From positions 4,526,001 through 4,590,000 of the forward strand of contig NZ_CP036426.1 of the NCBI RefSeq assembly GCF_007752535.1: a DNA stretch of 64,000 nucleotides. Reading direction: 5' to 3'. Of the stretch, positions 16,345 to 25,292 are shown piece after piece. This stretch comes from Tautonia plasticadhaerens (GTDB lineage: Bacteria; Planctomycetota; Planctomycetia; Isosphaerales; Isosphaeraceae). The translations under genes and the position numbers were made by a program. Numbering within the stretch: the first letter of the stretch is position 1; each line of letters opens with the position of its first letter. A model generated the notes under the pieces. It was not told the DNA's origin. It saw only the letters and a program-made list of their open reading frames with translations, and searched no databases.

Positions 16345-19300
16345 TCACCCGGACGGGTCGGACTCGGGGGCCGATCGCCAGAGGCGGACCGACCCGTCGT
16401 GGCAGCTGGAGACGAGGGTGCGGCCGTCGGGGGAGAAGGCCAGGGCATTGACCTGCTGCTGATGCCCCTCCAGGGTCAGCACCTCCTGGCCGGCGACCGG
16501 GTCCCAGACGCGGATGGTCCGGGAGACCCCGGCGGCGGCCAGCGCCCGGCCGTCGGGGCTGAACGCCAGGGCGAGGATCTCCCCCTCGTCCCCCCGGAGC
16601 ACGTCGGATCGCGTCCAGGTTTCCGTGTCGAGCAAGTGGACCGCCCCCGCCTCGTCGGCCACGGCGAGCAGGCGGCCGTCGGGGCTGAACTCCAGGGTCG
16701 TGTAGGCGTCGGAGCGGTCGAGCACGACCCGGCCGGTCCGGGTCTCCAGGTCCCAGAGCCGGACCACCCCGCCGTTGTCGCAGGAGGCCAGGGATCGGCC
16801 GTCGGGGCCGAAGGCGACCCGACGCACGGTCTCGCCGGAGCCGGACAGGACCATCAGCCGACGACGGGACCCGACGTCCCAGACCTGGATCGTCCGGTCC
16901 GAGCCGGAGGAGGCGAGCAGGCACCCGTCGGGGCTGAAGGCGACCGTCCGGACCTTGTCCGCGTGGCCGACCAGATCGGCGACCAGGTCGCCCGTCCCCG
17001 GGTCCCAGAGCCGGAGATTCTCCCCCGCCTCCAGGCCGGCCGAGGCCAGCAGGCCCCCGCAGGGGCTGAAGGCCAGGGCGCAGACCGTCCCCCAGCCGTG
17101 GGCGTCCCATCCCCGGACCAGCCGGCCGGTGGCCACGTCCCAGAGCTTCAAGGTCGACGGATCGTCGGGGGTGTCCGACCCGGTGGCGAGCAGGAGGCCG
17201 TCGGGGCTGAAGGCGACCCCCCACGCCTCGTCCAGGTGCCCGGCGGGCTGGGGGGGGACGGCCGGCGGGTCGAGCTTCCAGCGCCGGAGGTCCTGGCCGG
17301 TGGCGATGATCACGCTCCGGCCGTCGGGCGAGAAGGCCAGGTCGCTGACCGCGCGATCCCCGTCGGGATAGGTCGCCAGCACCGAGCCGACCCGGCTGCA
17401 CCGGATCGTCGTCGGTTCGAGGTAGCCGGTCGTGTTCCAGAAGCTCAGGGCCAGCAGGAGGCCGTCGGGGGAGAGGGCGACCCGGGCGACGGTGCCCCGG
17501 ACCCGGCGGTCCGCCGCCCGGAGGACCAGCGGCTCCCCCCCCGACCGCCGGAGCACGGTGACCGCCCCGTCCTGGTCGACCAGCGCGGCCGCCGCGCCGC
17601 AGGCGGAAACGACGGGCCTCGTCAGCGGGGTGGCGGCGGTCGCCCGGGAGAGGATCGCCCCGGTCGTCGCACACCGGAGGCTGAACTCGCCCCGGTCGTC
17701 GCACACGGCCAGGGTCCCGCCGTCGAGCGAGACCGACACCGCGATCGGCCGACCGGGGGGGGCGGGGAGGGCCCGGATCGGGCGGCCGTCCCTCGGGTCG
17801 AGCAGGGCGAGGCGCCCGGGGGCGGCCTCCACCACGAGGCCCCCGAGCGCGATGCATGCGTCCTCGGCGACTGGGATCGTCGCCACCGGGACGGGACGTT
17901 CGGGTTCGACGACCGACCAGACCCGGAGGAACTTCCCCCCCCCGACGGCCGCCCAGGCCCCGGCGAACAGGTCGGCCGCGGGGAAGCCGAACCCGAGGGG
18001 CGGCCCCTCGGCCTCGTCGGGGGCGAACCGGCAGAGGAACCGCCCGGTGAGGCCGTCCCACATCGCCAGGCCGAGCCGACGATCGACGCCCGTCCCGTCG
18101 GTCTCGTTCGAGGCCACCAACCGGCCGTCGGGGGAGAACACCGGGTAGGTCGCGCCCCGGATCGCGCCGGTCAGCTCGATCGGGGCGTCCGGGTCCTCGG
18201 GTCGGTGGAGGATCAGCGTCTCCCCCTTCCCGACCGAGGCGACCGCGCCCTCTCGGGGATCGACGGCCAGCTGGATCACCCGCCGACGGTGCCCGCGGAG
18301 GGCGTCGATCTCGCGGCCGGCCTGGAGCCGGAGGTAGTCCCGGACGAAGCCGCCGGCGCCGGGCCCGTCCTGGAGGTGTCGGAGGTCGTCGAGGATGTCC
18401 ATGGCCCGCTCGACTTCCCCCCGGTTCAACGCGTCGTCGGCCTGCTTCAGCCGGGCGGCGCCGAAGCGGCGGTCGGCGATCTCCCGCTGGTGCGTCTCCC
18501 GGGAGGCGATCCGTTCCAGCTCCAGGCGGTGGGAGGAGAGGACGGCGTCCCGGGCGACCAGGACGCCGAAGGCCAGCGTCGCCAGGGTGGCCAGCAGGGC
18601 AAGGCCCGAGGCCCGGAGCGGCCGCCGTCGGGCCCAGAGGCGGAGGTGCTCCGAGGCCGAGGCCGGCCGGGCCGAGATCGGCTCGCCGGCGAGCCAGCGG
18701 CGGAGGTCGGCCGCCAGGGCCGAGGCCGATTCGTACCGCCGCGCCGGCTCCTTCCTCAGGCAGGTCAGGCAGATCGTCTCCAGGTCCCGGGGCAGGCCGG
18801 GGCGGAGCAGCCGGGGGGGGACCGGCTCCTCGGAGAGGACCAGGGCGATGGTCTCCATCTGGCACTCGCCCCGGAACGGCGGCCGGCCGGTGAGGATCTC
18901 GTAGAGGATGGCCCCCAGGCCGTAGACGTCGGCCGCCGGGCCGACCTCCCGGTGCCTGCCGGCGGCCTGCTCGGGGCTCATGTACGAGGGGGAGCCCATC
19001 GGCACGCCGCTCCTGGACTCCTCGCCGGCCTCCCGGATCAGCTTGGCCAGGCCGAAGTCGGCCAGCCGGGGGGTGGGCAGCCCGGGGTTCACCCCGCCGC
19101 CGTCGACCCCCTGGAGCAGCACGTTCCCGGGCTTCAGGTCGCGGTGCAGGACCCCCCGGTCGTGGGCATGCTGCACCGCCTCGGCCATCTCGGCCGTCAA
19201 CGCGGCCGCGTCCCCCGGGGGGAGGGGATCGATCCGCTGCCGGAGCCAGGCGGAGAGGGTCGGGCCGTCGACGAAGGCGGCCGCCAGGAAGCAGAGCGGC

Positions 19301-19812
19301 CCGTCCTCGCCGGCCTCGAAGACCGGCACGATGTTGGGGTGCTCGAGGGCGCCCGCGGCCCGGGCCTCCCGGAGGAACCGGCGACGGAGTTCGGGCAGGG
19401 CGAGGCCCTCGACCTTCGGCACCTTCAGGGCGACCACCCGCCGGAGCAGCGGGTCGAAGGCCCGGTAGACGATGCCGAAGCCGCCCCGGCCGCGTTCCTC
19501 CAGCAACTCGAACCGGCCGATCCGACGCGGCCCCCCCTCGCCGCGGTCCCTCGGGCGGGGCCAGGTGCCGATCGCCTGCCTCAGGCACTCCCCGAGCTCG
19601 AGGAGCAGGGCGGTCGACTCCCCGTCCGGGCCGGCCGGCCCTGCGCCCAGGGGGCCGATCGTGCCGGCCCGGTCGAGCGACTTCAGCAGGGAGACCAGCC
19701 CGTGGAGGTCCCGCGGAGGCGACTCGTCGCCGATCGGCGAGGTCGGCAGGGACGAGGACCAGTCCGGGGCGGGCTCGGAATCCAGGTCCGTATCGGTGTC
19801 GTCTCGGGACAT
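16345..19812 (-). CDS. Membrane Ser/Thr protein kinase with C-terminal WD40 repeats
   Basis: A 1155-residue PknB-like kinase fused to a WD40 propeller. The kinase spans about 98-375 with GRGGFG (108-113), catalytic Lys130, HRDLKPGN (223-230, Asp225), DFG (252-254) and GSPSYMSPEQ (273-282). A membrane helix follows at about 401-420, so the kinase is cytoplasmic and the propeller is on the other face. The exported part has a linker and about ten recognisable WD40 units of the pattern FSPDGRxLAS...LWD, the last seven consecutive. The fold is intact with no missing catalytic residue. Two FHA genes lie just upstream on the same strand, suggesting a phosphorylation-and-recognition module. The ligand of the propeller is unknown. 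Confidence 0.95.
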   Translation of the reverse strand: MSRDDTDTDLDSEPAPDWSSSLPTSPIGDESPPRDLHGLVSLLKSLDRAGTIGPLGAGPAGPDGESTALLLELGECLRQAIGTWPRPRDRGEGGPRRIGRFELLEERGRGGFGIVYRAFDPLLRRVVALKVPKVEGLALPELRRRFLREARAAGALEHPNIVPVFEAGEDGPLCFLAAAFVDGPTLSAWLRQRIDPLPPGDAAALTAEMAEAVQHAHDRGVLHRDLKPGNVLLQGVDGGGVNPGLPTPRLADFGLAKLIREAGEESRSGVPMGSPSYMSPEQAAGRHREVGPAADVYGLGAILYEILTGRPPFRGECQMETIALVLSEEPVPPRLLRPGLPRDLETICLTCLRKEPARRYESASALAADLRRWLAGEPISARPASASEHLRLWARRRPLRASGLALLATLATLAFGVLVARDAVLSSHRLELERIASRETHQREIADRRFGAARLKQADDALNRGEVERAMDILDDLRHLQDGPGAGGFVRDYLRLQAGREIDALRGHRRRVIQLAVDPREGAVASVGKGETLILHRPEDPDAPIELTGAIRGATYPVFSPDGRLVASNETDGTGVDRRLGLAMWDGLTGRFLCRFAPDEAEGPPLGFGFPAADLFAGAWAAVGGGKFLRVWSVVEPERPVPVATIPVAEDACIALGGLVVEAAPGRLALLDPRDGRPIRALPAPPGRPIAVSVSLDGGTLAVCDDRGEFSLRCATTGAILSRATAATPLTRPVVSACGAAAALVDQDGAVTVLRRSGGEPLVLRAADRRVRGTVARVALSPDGLLLALSFWNTTGYLEPTTIRCSRVGSVLATYPDGDRAVSDLAFSPDGRSVIIATGQDLRRWKLDPPAVPPQPAGHLDEAWGVAFSPDGLLLATGSDTPDDPSTLKLWDVATGRLVRGWDAHGWGTVCALAFSPCGGLLASAGLEAGENLRLWDPGTGDLVADLVGHADKVRTVAFSPDGCLLASSGSDRTIQVWDVGSRRRLMVLSGSGETVRRVAFGPDGRSLASCDNGGVVRLWDLETRTGRVVLDRSDAYTTLEFSPDGRLLAVADEAGAVHLLDTETWTRSDVLRGDEGEILALAFSPDGRALAAAGVSRTIRVWDPVAGQEVLTLEGHQQQVNALAFSPDGRTLVSSCHDGSVRLWRSAPESDPSG

Positions 19813-19943
19813 GGTCCGGATCCTCGTCGAGCCGCCCGATCCGATCAGGCTTGCATGCCTCGGATCGAGCGCGAGCCGGCGACGGGGCCGATCCCGGCCC
19901 CGGGGCGATTATCGCCTCCGGACGCCGGACGGATCAAGGGTTG

Positions 19944-19956
19944 CTTTTCAGAAAAG
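19944..19956. promoter_or_regulatory. AT-rich 13-bp palindrome between FHA gene and kinase gene
   Basis: CTTTTCAGAAAAG is a perfect 6-bp inverted repeat around one base. It lies 25 bases after the FHA1 stop and about 130 bases before the kinase start, in an otherwise GC-rich gap. It could be an operator, a promoter element or a short hairpin; nothing more can be said from sequence alone. Confidence 0.35.
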
Positions 19957-19980
19957 TCGTTCAAGGCTCGTCCAGCGGCA

Positions 19981-20334
19981 TCAGGTCGCCGTCGTCCGCC
20001 GGGGGGGGGGGCCGACCGACGGCGGGCGGGCGGCCTGGGCGGCCGGGTCGGGGCATTCCAGCCGGAAGAGGATCGGGCCGATGGCCACCTCATCACCGTG
20101 CTCGAGGGCCGCCTCGTCGATCGGGACGCCGTTGACCCGGACGCCGGTCCGGCTGCCGAGGTCGCGGATGACCAGGCGATCGGCGACCTGCACGACGCAG
20201 CAGTGGCGCCGGGAGATGCGAGGGTGGGGGATCTGGGCGTCGCACTCCAGGTGTCGGCCGACCAGCAAGACGGGCCGTTCCAGGGGAATCGGCCGGGTCA
20301 GCCCCGGGCTGAGAGGGACGAGTCGGGCGGGCAT
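19981..20334 (-). CDS. Small FHA-domain protein (FHA1)
   Basis: A 117-residue protein that is almost only a forkhead-associated domain, a phosphothreonine-peptide reader. Conserved positions are Arg27 (GRH), Ser41 and His44 (SRRHCC) and Gly64; the usual Asn of the T-N-G turn is replaced by Thr63 (SRTG). It is clearly a paralogue of the FHA protein encoded just upstream, sharing the M-P-x-R-L-V start, the SRRHCC motif and the NG turn. Its start lies 37 bases inside the end of that gene, so the pair is translationally linked. An 11-base C/G run (20001-20011) falls in the last codons, making the true C-terminus uncertain. Confidence 0.88.
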   Translation of the reverse strand: MPARLVPLSPGLTRPIPLERPVLLVGRHLECDAQIPHPRISRRHCCVVQVADRLVIRDLGSRTGVRVNGVPIDEAALEHGDEVAIGPILFRLECPDPAAQAARPPSVGPPPRRTTAT

Positions 20335-20885
20335 GGGTCGTCGGATTCCGGGGTCTGGGCCTCGGCGTCCGGATCCGGCTCGGGGCCGGAGGCGACGCTC
20401 TCATCCTGGGGCATCTGGACAATGACCTGGATGCGGCATCGGTCGGCCATCGCGGCCGGGAGCAGCTCCCGGACCGCGGCCGCCAGCGGATTCTCCGGGG
20501 CGGGCAGCGGCCCGGGCACCGGCGGCAGGCCCCTCCCCGGGAGAATCCGGGAGGGGGAGGCGTGGTCCGCCGGGATGGTCTCGGCCAGCGTCAACTCCTC
20601 GGCGTGGCCGGCCTCCATCCGGAATCGGATGTGGGCGATCGACAGCTCATCCCCCGGACGGAGCTTCCCCTCCTCCACCCGCTGCCCGTTGATGCGGATG
20701 CCGTTGGTGCTGCCCAGGTCGCGCACCACCACATTCTCCTTGTCCTGCATCATGCAGCAATGGCGGCGGGAGACCCGGATGGAATCGAGCCGCGCGTCAC
20801 ACTGGGGATGGCGTCCGACGATGAGCATGGCCCGATCGATCGTGATGTCGGGCCCCTCGTCGAGGGCTACCAGGCGAATGGGCAT
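20298..20885 (-). CDS. FHA-domain protein with a long acidic tail (FHA2)
   Basis: A 195-residue protein: an N-terminal FHA domain (about 1-92) with Arg25, Ser39, His42 and the T-N-G turn (Thr60-Asn61-Gly62), all expected phosphopeptide-binding positions, then a Pro/Glu-rich, probably disordered tail to the end. ATG 20885 (MPIRLVALDEG) aligns exactly with the start of FHA1; an earlier ATG at 20978 adds an unrelated leader. It is first in the FHA2-FHA1-kinase gene row, and is the likelier of the two to bind phosphothreonine because its binding loop is intact. Confidence 0.88.
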   Translation of the reverse strand: MPIRLVALDEGPDITIDRAMLIVGRHPQCDARLDSIRVSRRHCCMMQDKENVVVRDLGSTNGIRINGQRVEEGKLRPGDELSIAHIRFRMEAGHAEELTLAETIPADHASPSRILPGRGLPPVPGPLPAPENPLAAAVRELLPAAMADRCRIQVIVQMPQDESVASGPEPDPDAEAQTPESDDPCPPDSSLSARG

Positions 20886-21114
20886 GAGACTAAGCCCTCG
20901 ACCGCCCGGACGGTCATGAGCGTGTTCAACAGCCCGGGGGGGCTGGCCATCAGCGACTACAAAATCATTGTCACGCATTCTAGCCGGGCCCTCCAGCCGG
21001 ATCCACCAAGAAAATCCGTTTCCCCGAGGAGGTCGGACAGGCGAAGTGCGGGGCGTTGCCGGCGATCAGTGCACCAGAGGATGCCAAGTTATTCTCCACC
21101 GCCCGGGCGACCCG

Positions 21115-22161
21115 TCAAGAAGATTTCGATAAAGTTCGGGGCAATTCGCATACCGCCCCTCCCCGCAGCGGGGGGATGGCCCCGCGATCCGAGAGCCATC
21201 GGGCCGCCTCGCCCAGCGACGAGCGGATCGGCCTCGGGGAGAGCCCCAACTCCTGCAGGCTCCTCGACGCGTCGAAGTGCATCGACCGCCTCGTCAGCCG
21301 GACGCCCGTGACCGTCGCCTGCGGCGCCCCCCCCCCGAGGTGATCGGCATAGAATTCGCTCACATAAGCAGAGACAATCGCAACCGCGTAGGGGACCCGG
21401 AGCCGAGGGGGCCGGACGCCGCAGATTTCCCCCATCAGTCCCAGCAGGCGGAGCAGGGAGAGGTTCTCCCCGCCCAGCAAGTACCGCCGGCCCGGCCTGC
21501 CGACCTCCATCGCCCTCCGGAGCCCCTCGGCCACGTCCCGGACGTCGATCAGGTTCAGCGTGCAGTCCATGACCGCGGGCAGCCGGCCGTTGCAGAAATC
21601 CATCAGCAGCCGGGTCGGCGGCGACGGGCCCCGGTCTCCGGGGCCGACCGGCATCGTCGGGTTGGCGACCACCACCGGCGCCCCGGCCCGGGCCCGGTCC
21701 ATCGCCTCGCGCTCGGCCCGGAGCTTGGACAGGCAGTACGGGCCGACCGCGTCCCGCTCGGTCACCTGCACGTCCTCGGCGATCGGCCCGGAGGCCCGGG
21801 CCCGGGTCAGGATGCTCTCGGTGCTGCAATGCAGCACCCGCTCGGCCCCCCCCGCCAGCGCGGCGTCGAGCACGTGGACCGTCCCCCGGTGGTTGACCGC
21901 GTCGAATTCCCGGCGGTCCCGCACCCAGAGGTTCGGGTTGGCCGCCAGGTGGTAGACCCGACGGCCCCCGGCCATCGCCCGGCCGACGGCGGCCCGGTCC
22001 CTGATGTCGGCGAAGACCACCTCCACCCCGGGCGGAAGGTGCGACACGTCGGCACCCGGCCGCTCGACGACCCGGACCCGATGCCCCCGGCCCGCCAGCC
22101 GGTCGACCAGGTGGCTCCCGATGAACCCGGCGCCGCCGGTCACGATCGTCAACTCGTCCAT
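21115..22161 (-). CDS. NAD-dependent epimerase/dehydratase, HpnA-like
   Basis: A 348-residue extended short-chain dehydrogenase. The Rossmann motif is TGGAGFIGSH (8-17); the active site has a Ser/Thr in HCSTES (111-116) and Y142-x3-K146. The order of motifs and a C-terminal region resembling dihydroflavonol reductase resemble HpnA, the sugar epimerase associated with hopanoid genes, but no hopanoid cyclase gene is in the window. A UGT-like glycosyltransferase lies 72 bases upstream on the same strand, so a role in glycosylating a lipid or secondary metabolite is plausible. A run of ten C/G (21327-21336) encodes three glycines and keeps frame. Confidence 0.85.
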   Translation of the reverse strand: MDELTIVTGGAGFIGSHLVDRLAGRGHRVRVVERPGADVSHLPPGVEVVFADIRDRAAVGRAMAGGRRVYHLAANPNLWVRDRREFDAVNHRGTVHVLDAALAGGAERVLHCSTESILTRARASGPIAEDVQVTERDAVGPYCLSKLRAEREAMDRARAGAPVVVANPTMPVGPGDRGPSPPTRLLMDFCNGRLPAVMDCTLNLIDVRDVAEGLRRAMEVGRPGRRYLLGGENLSLLRLLGLMGEICGVRPPRLRVPYAVAIVSAYVSEFYADHLGGGAPQATVTGVRLTRRSMHFDASRSLQELGLSPRPIRSSLGEAARWLSDRGAIPPLRGGAVCELPRTLSKSS

Positions 22162-22233
22162 GTCGCCGGGCAGTGCCCCCCTCCGTTGACCGCCAAAATA
22201 AGAACACGCGGGCCGATCGCTCCGCGTCCGGGA

Positions 22234-23598
22234 CTAGCGGGCCGCCCGCCCCCGAGACACGAGGGCCTCGATGGCGTCGGCGGCGGCGGCGGGCCCGTCC
22301 TCGGCCCGGACGAGGTGGCCGACCTCGGCCGACCGGGAGGCGAAGCCCGGGTCGTCGAGCAGCGGGCGAAGTGCGTCGGCCACCCGGGACGCGGTGTAGC
22401 GGGGCCGGGAGAGCGTCCGGGCGATGCCGAGCCGGGAGACCCGATCGGCGTTGTCATGCTGGTCGAACCCGTGGGGGACGACCAGCATCGGCCGGCCGGC
22501 CCTCATCGCCTGGGCGGTCGTGCCCACCCCCCCCTGGTGGACGATGGCGGCGCAGCGGGGGAAGAGGCCTGAATACGGGGCGTACCCGGTGGCCAGCACC
22601 CCCGGGGGTAGGCCCGAGGGCCGGGCGTTGGCCCCCTCGGGGCCGGTCAGCAGGATGGCCCGGCAGCCGAGCCGGCGGACCGCCCCCAGGCTCTCGTTGA
22701 AGAATCGGCCCGGCGCCCAGACGGCGGACGACCCGAGGGTGAAGACGACCGGGGGGGGGCCGTCGTCGAGGAACCGGAGCAGCTCCTCCGGCGAGTCGTC
22801 CTCGGCCGAGTCCCGGTCGAAGAAGCTGAAGCCGGTGACCACGGCGTTCGGGGGCCAGTCGGGCTGGGGGGCACCCAGGAGCTTCGAGAACATCGCCAGC
22901 ACGAGATCCGGGGCGTGCTGGCCCTCGAAGACCGGGCTCTCGCCCGTCGGGGGCAGCCCCAGCTCGGCCCTCAGCCGGCGCCAGGGGCGTTCCCAGGGGG
23001 CCACCAGGAGTCGGAAGCCCCGGAACAACGGCCGGTGGAACCTGGGGCCCAGCCTCCGGAGCCCCGACAGCGCGGGGGCGGCGGGCAGGGTGGGCGGGTC
23101 GAAGGCCGAGAGGAAGGACATCGGCGCCAGGACCGAGGAGGCCCAGGGGATCCCCCCGGCCTCGGCCACCAGCCTGACGGCGAAGGTCAGAGGGTGGGAG
23201 ACCAGCAGGTCGGCCCCCTCGGCGGCGGCCCGGGTGTCCTCGAAGGACTCCCGGAGGCTCGGCATCATCACCTCGGAGATGACCACCTTCGGCCCCCGCC
23301 GGGGGTCGAAGAGGCGGGCCATCAGGTCGTGCATCGCGTCGGGGTCGGGGGCATCGGGGCGGACCGGGGAGAAATCGATCCCCTCCTGCTCGACCTTCGG
23401 CCGCCAGTATGCGCTGGTGGCGATGCTCGGCCGGTGCCCCCGTCGCTTCAGCTCCCGGGCGAGGGCGACGTATGGGTGGACGTCCCCCAGGGAACCGAAG
23501 GTCCCCAGGACAATCCGCCTGGCGGTCGGCCGTCGGCCGGCGTCGGGGGAAGGGGAGGTGTCGTCGGCGGTGGGTCTCGGGTCGGTCTGGGCGGTCAT
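22234..23598 (-). CDS. UGT-like (GT1/GT28) nucleotide-sugar glycosyltransferase
   Basis: A 454-residue cytoplasmic GT-B glycosyltransferase of the MGT/rhamnosyltransferase type, which moves a sugar from a nucleotide donor to a lipid or small-molecule acceptor. The N-terminal domain starts with LGTFGSLGDVHPYVALAREL; the donor-binding signature is HQGGVGTTAQAMRAGRPMLV followed by PHGFDQHDNADR. ATG 23598 overlaps the stop of the upstream membrane glycosyltransferase as ATGA, so the two are coupled. It probably works with the HpnA-like gene downstream. Nothing is missing from the fold. Confidence 0.88.
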   Translation of the reverse strand: MTAQTDPRPTADDTSPSPDAGRRPTARRIVLGTFGSLGDVHPYVALARELKRRGHRPSIATSAYWRPKVEQEGIDFSPVRPDAPDPDAMHDLMARLFDPRRGPKVVISEVMMPSLRESFEDTRAAAEGADLLVSHPLTFAVRLVAEAGGIPWASSVLAPMSFLSAFDPPTLPAAPALSGLRRLGPRFHRPLFRGFRLLVAPWERPWRRLRAELGLPPTGESPVFEGQHAPDLVLAMFSKLLGAPQPDWPPNAVVTGFSFFDRDSAEDDSPEELLRFLDDGPPPVVFTLGSSAVWAPGRFFNESLGAVRRLGCRAILLTGPEGANARPSGLPPGVLATGYAPYSGLFPRCAAIVHQGGVGTTAQAMRAGRPMLVVPHGFDQHDNADRVSRLGIARTLSRPRYTASRVADALRPLLDDPGFASRSAEVGHLVRAEDGPAAAADAIEALVSRGRAAR

Positions 23599-25292
23599 GG
23601 CGATCGGGCATCCTGGGGGCCGGGCCGGGGGGGCCCGAGCACCCGGTAGAGGAGGTGGTCCGGGCCCATCGCGACCGGGGGGGCCAGCACCCCGGAGTCC
23701 TCGAGGTCGTCGAACAGGCCCCGGGTCACGGCGGGAGAGAACCCATAACCCCCCGGCCGGTCGTGCCGGGCGATCTCGACCCAGTCGACATAGACGTGGG
23801 TCACGCCCATCCGGTCCAACTGCGCACGGATCTCCCCCGGCGACCTGCCGGCGACGATCCCCTCGATCCGCTCCCGGTCGAAGACGGTGTTGTAGAGCAC
23901 CGGCCGGTCGACCGGGAAGACTCCCGCCTGGCCGACGAGCAGGGGCTTCGCGCCGGGCGGCAGGCTCGCGTCGAGCCGGGCCAGCGGCGGATTCGCGGCC
24001 TCGGCGGCCGCCCGTCGGAGGCGGCCCAGGTCGCCCGTCCCGTCGGTCGGCCCGCAGAGCGGCGTGGTGATGAACACGAGGTTGGCCAGGACGGGGAGGG
24101 CCGTGACCAGCGCCAGCCATCCCGGCCAGGGGCGTGATCGGGTCCAGTCGGCCCCCAGGCCCGCCAGCACCGCCGCCGCCGGCAGGAGCGGGAGCCAGAA
24201 GCGGTCGAGCCGATGGGTCAACAGGAACCAGGTGGCGAACAGGTACAGGACATACGCCCCCAGGACGGCGGCAAACCCCCGGGATCCCCTCCTCAGGAAC
24301 GCCAGCGGCACGAGCAGCAGATAAAGCGGCGAGTGCCAGTCGGACCGCCCCGCTACGTCGATCACGGCCGAGGCGAGGGCCCCGCCGGTGGCGGGCCGGG
24401 GGCCGTGGGCGGCCCACCACTTGGCGTCGAGCCCGGGATCCCAGTCGAGCCCGCCGAAGATCCCGAAGGCGAGCGGGTAGACCGGGTTCCCGGTGTCCGC
24501 CAGGTTGCGGATCAGCCAGGGCCCCACCCCCACCGCCACCCCCACCGCGAAGGCCGCCGCGATCCGCCACGACCGACGACGCCCCGCCTCGGCCGCCGCC
24601 ACGAGGCCGAACGGCACGACCGCCGAGACGAGCCCCGGGTACTTGCAGGCCATCGCCCCCCCCGCCAGCAACCCCGCGAACCCCCAGGGGGCCCAGGGTC
24701 GGGGGCCGAGACCCTCCCGGGCCGTCCACCCCGACGCCGCCACGAACACCAGGGCCGCATGGAAACCGCAGAGCGGGCCCTCGACGAACGGGAAGGTCCC
24801 CAGGCGGAAGACCCAGGGGGTCGTCAGGTAGACCAGGGCGGCGAACCAGGCCGCCCGGGGGGAGCCCCACCGCAGGGCCGTCGCGGCCACGAGGGCGGCC
24901 GTCGCCGGGGCGAAGGCGGCGACCAGGAGCTGACCGGCCAGGGCGCCGAGCCACCAGTCGTCGAGCACGGTCATCCCCAGCAGGTGGAGCATCTCCACGC
25001 CCGACGGCATGCTCGTATAGACGTTATGCGGCAGGAAGGCGATCCGCCCGGCCTGGTAATACTCCTTGGGCCCTTGGAGGTGGTACTCCAGCGCGTCGAA
25101 CTCGATCGTCGGCTGCATCGCCCCCAGGGCCATCAGGCCGAGCACCGGGCCGAGGATCAGGCCGAGCCCGACCAGGGGCCAGGGGAAGCGCCGGCCCGGT
25201 CCGGCCCCACCTCGCCGGACGCGGGGAGGGGGTCGAAATGCGGGAAGAGTTCGGGGACGACGGGCCTTGCGCCCGGTCGACGGGTCCCTCAC
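23595..25292 (-). CDS. GT-C membrane glycosyltransferase, probably the main part of a split gene
   Basis: A 565-residue polytopic protein of the GT39/PMT type. After a basic, unstructured N-terminus and a first helix (39-58) comes the acidic motif PTIEFDALEYHLQGPKEYY (61-79, Asp66/Glu69), followed by LPHNVYTSMPSG, a pattern common in bacterial GT-C proteins. About nine more helices and a soluble C-terminal domain follow. GTG 25292 shares a GTGA overlap with the upstream membrane gene. In similar proteins I know, the segment before the acidic motif contains further helices like those encoded upstream, and the two frames are joined by a -1 shift at the ten-G tract 25304-25313. I therefore suspect a single original gene. 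Confidence 0.82.
   Translation of the reverse strand: MRDPSTGRKARRPRTLPAFRPPPRVRRGGAGPGRRFPWPLVGLGLILGPVLGLMALGAMQPTIEFDALEYHLQGPKEYYQAGRIAFLPHNVYTSMPSGVEMLHLLGMTVLDDWWLGALAGQLLVAAFAPATAALVAATALRWGSPRAAWFAALVYLTTPWVFRLGTFPFVEGPLCGFHAALVFVAASGWTAREGLGPRPWAPWGFAGLLAGGAMACKYPGLVSAVVPFGLVAAAEAGRRRSWRIAAAFAVGVAVGVGPWLIRNLADTGNPVYPLAFGIFGGLDWDPGLDAKWWAAHGPRPATGGALASAVIDVAGRSDWHSPLYLLLVPLAFLRRGSRGFAAVLGAYVLYLFATWFLLTHRLDRFWLPLLPAAAVLAGLGADWTRSRPWPGWLALVTALPVLANLVFITTPLCGPTDGTGDLGRLRRAAAEAANPPLARLDASLPPGAKPLLVGQAGVFPVDRPVLYNTVFDRERIEGIVAGRSPGEIRAQLDRMGVTHVYVDWVEIARHDRPGGYGFSPAVTRGLFDDLEDSGVLAPPVAMGPDHLLYRVLGPPRPGPQDARSP

Noticed and set aside
16321-20919. A 1532-codon open frame on the plus strand opposite the WD40 kinase and FHA genes
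   Set aside because: Its translation is Pro/Arg/Gly/Glu-rich with no domain, and it mirrors the codon bias of the genuine genes on the other strand; a GC-driven shadow.
22751-22759. Nine-base G run inside the UGT-like gene, and similar runs at 17755-17764, 17935-17943 and 21327-21336, as phase switches
   Set aside because: They encode Pro-Pro-Pro or Gly-Gly-Gly within intact, conserved domains; frame is right on both sides, so these look like plain codon bias.
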